A DNA stretch of 7,799 bases, taken from NCBI GenBank assembly GCA_910584935.1, contig CAJUDU010000093.1, forward strand, positions 1 to 7,799, written 5' to 3'. Of the stretch, positions 6,604-7,799 are shown one piece after another (the first letter of the stretch is position 1; the number at the start of each line of letters is the position of its first letter). A model generated the notes under the pieces. It had not been told where the DNA came from. It searched no databases and saw only the letters and a program-made list of their open reading frames with translations. The position numbers were made by a program, and so were the translations under genes. The DNA comes from an uncultured Butyricicoccus sp. (GTDB lineage: Bacteria > Bacillota > Clostridia > Oscillospirales > Butyricicoccaceae).

Positions 6604-7194
6604 CTACTCATAGATGAAATGCCGCGCATTACAAAACAGGTCAACCTTGTTTGTGCCGTCCAGCGTCACGACCCCCGTGTGGCAGATGTAGCTTGGAGCG
6701 TTGCAGCTTGCCAACAGATTGATACTGTCAAAGAGCGGCGCGGCGGTTTCCTTGTTCATGCCGTAGTACATATGCCAGCCTCCGCCCTGTGACCGTGTAA
6801 CTTTGTTGGCAAGGTTTTTCGCGCTCTGGAAAAAGCCGCTGTTTTCGTCGAAGCGGTCGAAGTCGATAACGAAAATATGCAAATCGCCGAACATCGCATT
6901 GTCAAGGTACAAGCTGACGCGCAGACTTTCGTCACCCCGAACGCGCTTGCTGCCGTTCAGATACCGTTCAAGGATATTCTTTGCCCGGTCATAGGACAAC
7001 GCATAGTAACGGCTCAAAGCGCCGCCCTTGCCGCCCCACAGCTTTGCGGGATAGCCGTCGCTGTCGATGAACGCAGGCACTTTGATGATTGCGCCGTTGT
7101 CGCGCTTGGATTTGGCACCCAGCGTGAAACAGTTGTTGTAGCTGGGAACGGTCGTCTGATTGTTGTTGGTGCTGTTCTTGATAATTGGGCTCAT
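6604..7194 (-). CDS. Primase-polymerase (AEP-like) domain protein, probably truncated
   Basis: A 196-residue product resembling the catalytic core of archaeo-eukaryotic-type primases (prim-pol) carried by plasmids, phages and integrative elements, which start or extend DNA during replication. Motif I is HIFVIDFDRFD (Asp111, Asp113, metal binding); motif II is RSQGGGWHMYY (Ser135, His141, nucleotide binding); motif III is NKVDLFCNARHFIY (Asp185). GGAGG (7203-7207) lies 8 bases before ATG 7192-7194. No helicase domain or C-terminal primase helper domain follows: the frame ends in TAG, continues for about 25 plausible codons, then meets the WYL relic. A TGG to TAG change (YEWEEW) is an attractive explanation. 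Prim-pol is assigned by motif pattern without a search; activity of the truncated form is doubtful. Its neighbours suggest a mobile-element origin. Confidence 0.6.
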   Translation of the reverse strand: MSPIIKNSTNNNQTTVPSYNNCFTLGAKSKRDNGAIIKVPAFIDSDGYPAKLWGGKGGALSRYYALSYDRAKNILERYLNGSKRVRGDESLRVSLYLDNAMFGDLHIFVIDFDRFDENSGFFQSAKNLANKVTRSQGGGWHMYYGMNKETAAPLFDSINLLASCNAPSYICHTGVVTLDGTNKVDLFCNARHFIYE

Positions 7195-7266
7195 AATAAA
7201 GCCCTCCTTTTTATTTTATTGAAAGCGGCTTGGGAAGTCTTGTTCCCTCCCTCACTTTCTAAATAT

Positions 7267-7295
7267 ATTATACATCAAAAACTTTTTACCCGCAA
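7267..7295 (-). promoter_or_regulatory. Promoter of the primase-like gene
   Basis: Minus strand: TTGCGG (7290-7295), 17-base spacer, perfect TATAAT (7267-7272). It lies about 70 bases before the ATG. Confidence 0.6.
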
Positions 7296-7365
7296 AGGAA
7301 CGCAATAACGAGAAAATTCCTTGATAATCTGAACAATTCGAGCAAGTTTTGCGGCAGGCACCAAA

Positions 7366-7387
7366 CCTTGAAAATACACGTTCAAGG
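7366..7387. repeat. Perfect 7-bp inverted repeat (hairpin)
   Basis: CCTTGAA (7366-7372) and TTCAAGG (7381-7387) flank an 8-base loop AATACACG. No T run follows on either strand, so it is not a typical terminator. It lies just upstream of the primase promoter. Confidence 0.55.
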
Positions 7388-7442
7388 AAAATTGCACACT
7401 CATAATTTTTCGCGTGGAGCGGGAGTACAGGAAAGCGACAAG

Positions 7443-7470
7443 CCCCCGACAGCCGCAAGGCCACCGGGGG
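7443..7470 (+). repeat. GC-rich hairpin capped by a GCAA tetraloop
   Basis: CCCCCG (7443-7448) pairs with CGGGGG (7465-7470). Inside a 3x3 internal loop, GCC (7452-7454) pairs with GGC (7459-7461) around GCAA, a GNRA-type loop. Read as plus-strand RNA or single-stranded DNA this would be very stable. No T tract follows. Confidence 0.55.
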
Positions 7471-7548
7471 GAGGGTTTCGGGATTTTACATTTCTGCGTT
7501 TCAATGCTGGCTTTTTCCGGGGATTTTCCCGACCACTGATAAATCACG

Positions 7549-7692
7549 GGGAACGCGGACGTTCACGGCGGAAACGGGAGAAATCCACCCGAAAACGGCG
7601 GCACACTTGCAAAATCCAGTGAATTTCACTTGAAATCAATAGAAATCTGGGCGTTACGCGCTGAAATACTGCAAAATCGAGCGGGAACGCGG
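7549..7692 (+). repeat. Short direct repeats GGGAACGCGG (x2) and TGCAAAATC (x2)
   Basis: GGGAACGCGG occurs at 7549-7558 and 7683-7692 (134 bases apart); TGCAAAATC occurs at 7608-7616 and 7670-7678 (62 apart). Both spacings are close to multiples of a DNA turn. Confidence 0.5.
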
Positions 7693-7711
7693 TGAAATCA
7701 AGTGAAATTCA
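7620..7711. repeat. 14-bp inverted repeat separated by 64 bases, with GAAAT iterations
   Basis: TGAATTTCACTTGA (7620-7633) is the exact reverse complement of TCAAGTGAAATTCA (7698-7711). GAAAT occurs at 7580, 7632, 7642, 7663, 7694 and 7704, giving intervals of 52, 10, 21, 31 and 10 bases. Confidence 0.6.
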
Positions 7712-7799
7712 GCCGTTTTCACCCGGCGCGGCTCTGTTTTCTCTGTGTATCACCTGATTTTCGGCGGGAAACAAAAAATTTTGAGAAATTTTGCAAAAA

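Larger units (their letters stand above)
7300..7799. other. Gene-free structured region upstream of the primase
   Basis: No frame on either strand has a ribosome site, a family motif or coding-like composition. The stretch holds hairpins (7366-7387, 7443-7470), a distant 14-bp inverted repeat (7620-7633/7698-7711), short direct repeats and an A/T-rich end. It may be a replication or transfer control region of the element; this is inference from structure and position. Confidence 0.4.

Noticed and set aside
6604..6606. TAG read as pyrrolysine or programmed readthrough
   Set aside because: No supporting machinery or context is visible; a plain nonsense mutation beside a deletion joint is simpler.
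6877..7308. 143-residue plus-strand ORF antisense to the primase
   Set aside because: A mirror of the opposite coding frame; no ribosome site or family motif.
7252..7622. Several 70-90 residue ORFs on both strands in the structured region
   Set aside because: They overlap each other, lack ribosome sites and are rich in residues produced by GC-rich repeats.
1..7799. CRISPR array, tRNA or rRNA gene, intact transposase or integrase
   Set aside because: None is visible: no regular long direct repeats with spacers, no cloverleaf-like sequence noticed, and no DDE or tyrosine recombinase motifs.

Overview
The window looks like chromosome of a Gram-positive, Clostridia-type bacterium (phylum Bacillota). 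Almost every intact gene has a GGAGG-type ribosome binding site about 9 bases before its ATG, promoters are sigma-A-like, and the protein families are typical of gut Clostridia. This assignment is inferred from style, not from a marker gene.

Left edge (1-920) is decayed accessory DNA. It holds a leftward EamA/DMT transporter gene that is frameshifted near its start and has lost its 3' half, together with its still recognisable promoter. Next to it is a fragment encoding only the last 30 or so residues of a GNAT acetyltransferase.

The centre (about 728-3536) is a rightward cluster: a PaaI-type hotdog thioesterase, MutY adenine glycosylase, a family-6 uracil/hypoxanthine-DNA glycosylase and the manganese exporter MntP. 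The first three genes overlap (4 and 11 bases) and are probably one transcript. MutY removes A opposite 8-oxoG, and the second glycosylase is expected to remove deaminated purine (hypoxanthine). Together they form a small base-excision-repair unit, followed by a gene limiting intracellular Mn. An NhaC-family Na+/H+ antiporter with its own good promoter comes next and ends in a clear rho-independent terminator. A secreted CAP/SCP-domain protein follows.

The right part (5945-7799) is a different kind of DNA. Directly after the CAP stop codon lies a leftward WYL-domain regulator relic with no N-terminal HTH region and two frameshifts. It is joined to the 3' end of a leftward archaeo-eukaryotic-primase-like (prim-pol) gene interrupted by an in-frame TAG. 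Upstream of the primase are its promoter and about 500 bases without a credible gene but rich in hairpins, inverted repeats and short repeats spaced near multiples of 10 bases. This is best read as the eroded end of an integrative or plasmid-like element, with a possible replication or transfer origin just before the primase. I see no complete new defence or biosynthetic system. The most unusual parts are the structured region upstream of the primase and the primase/WYL chimera.
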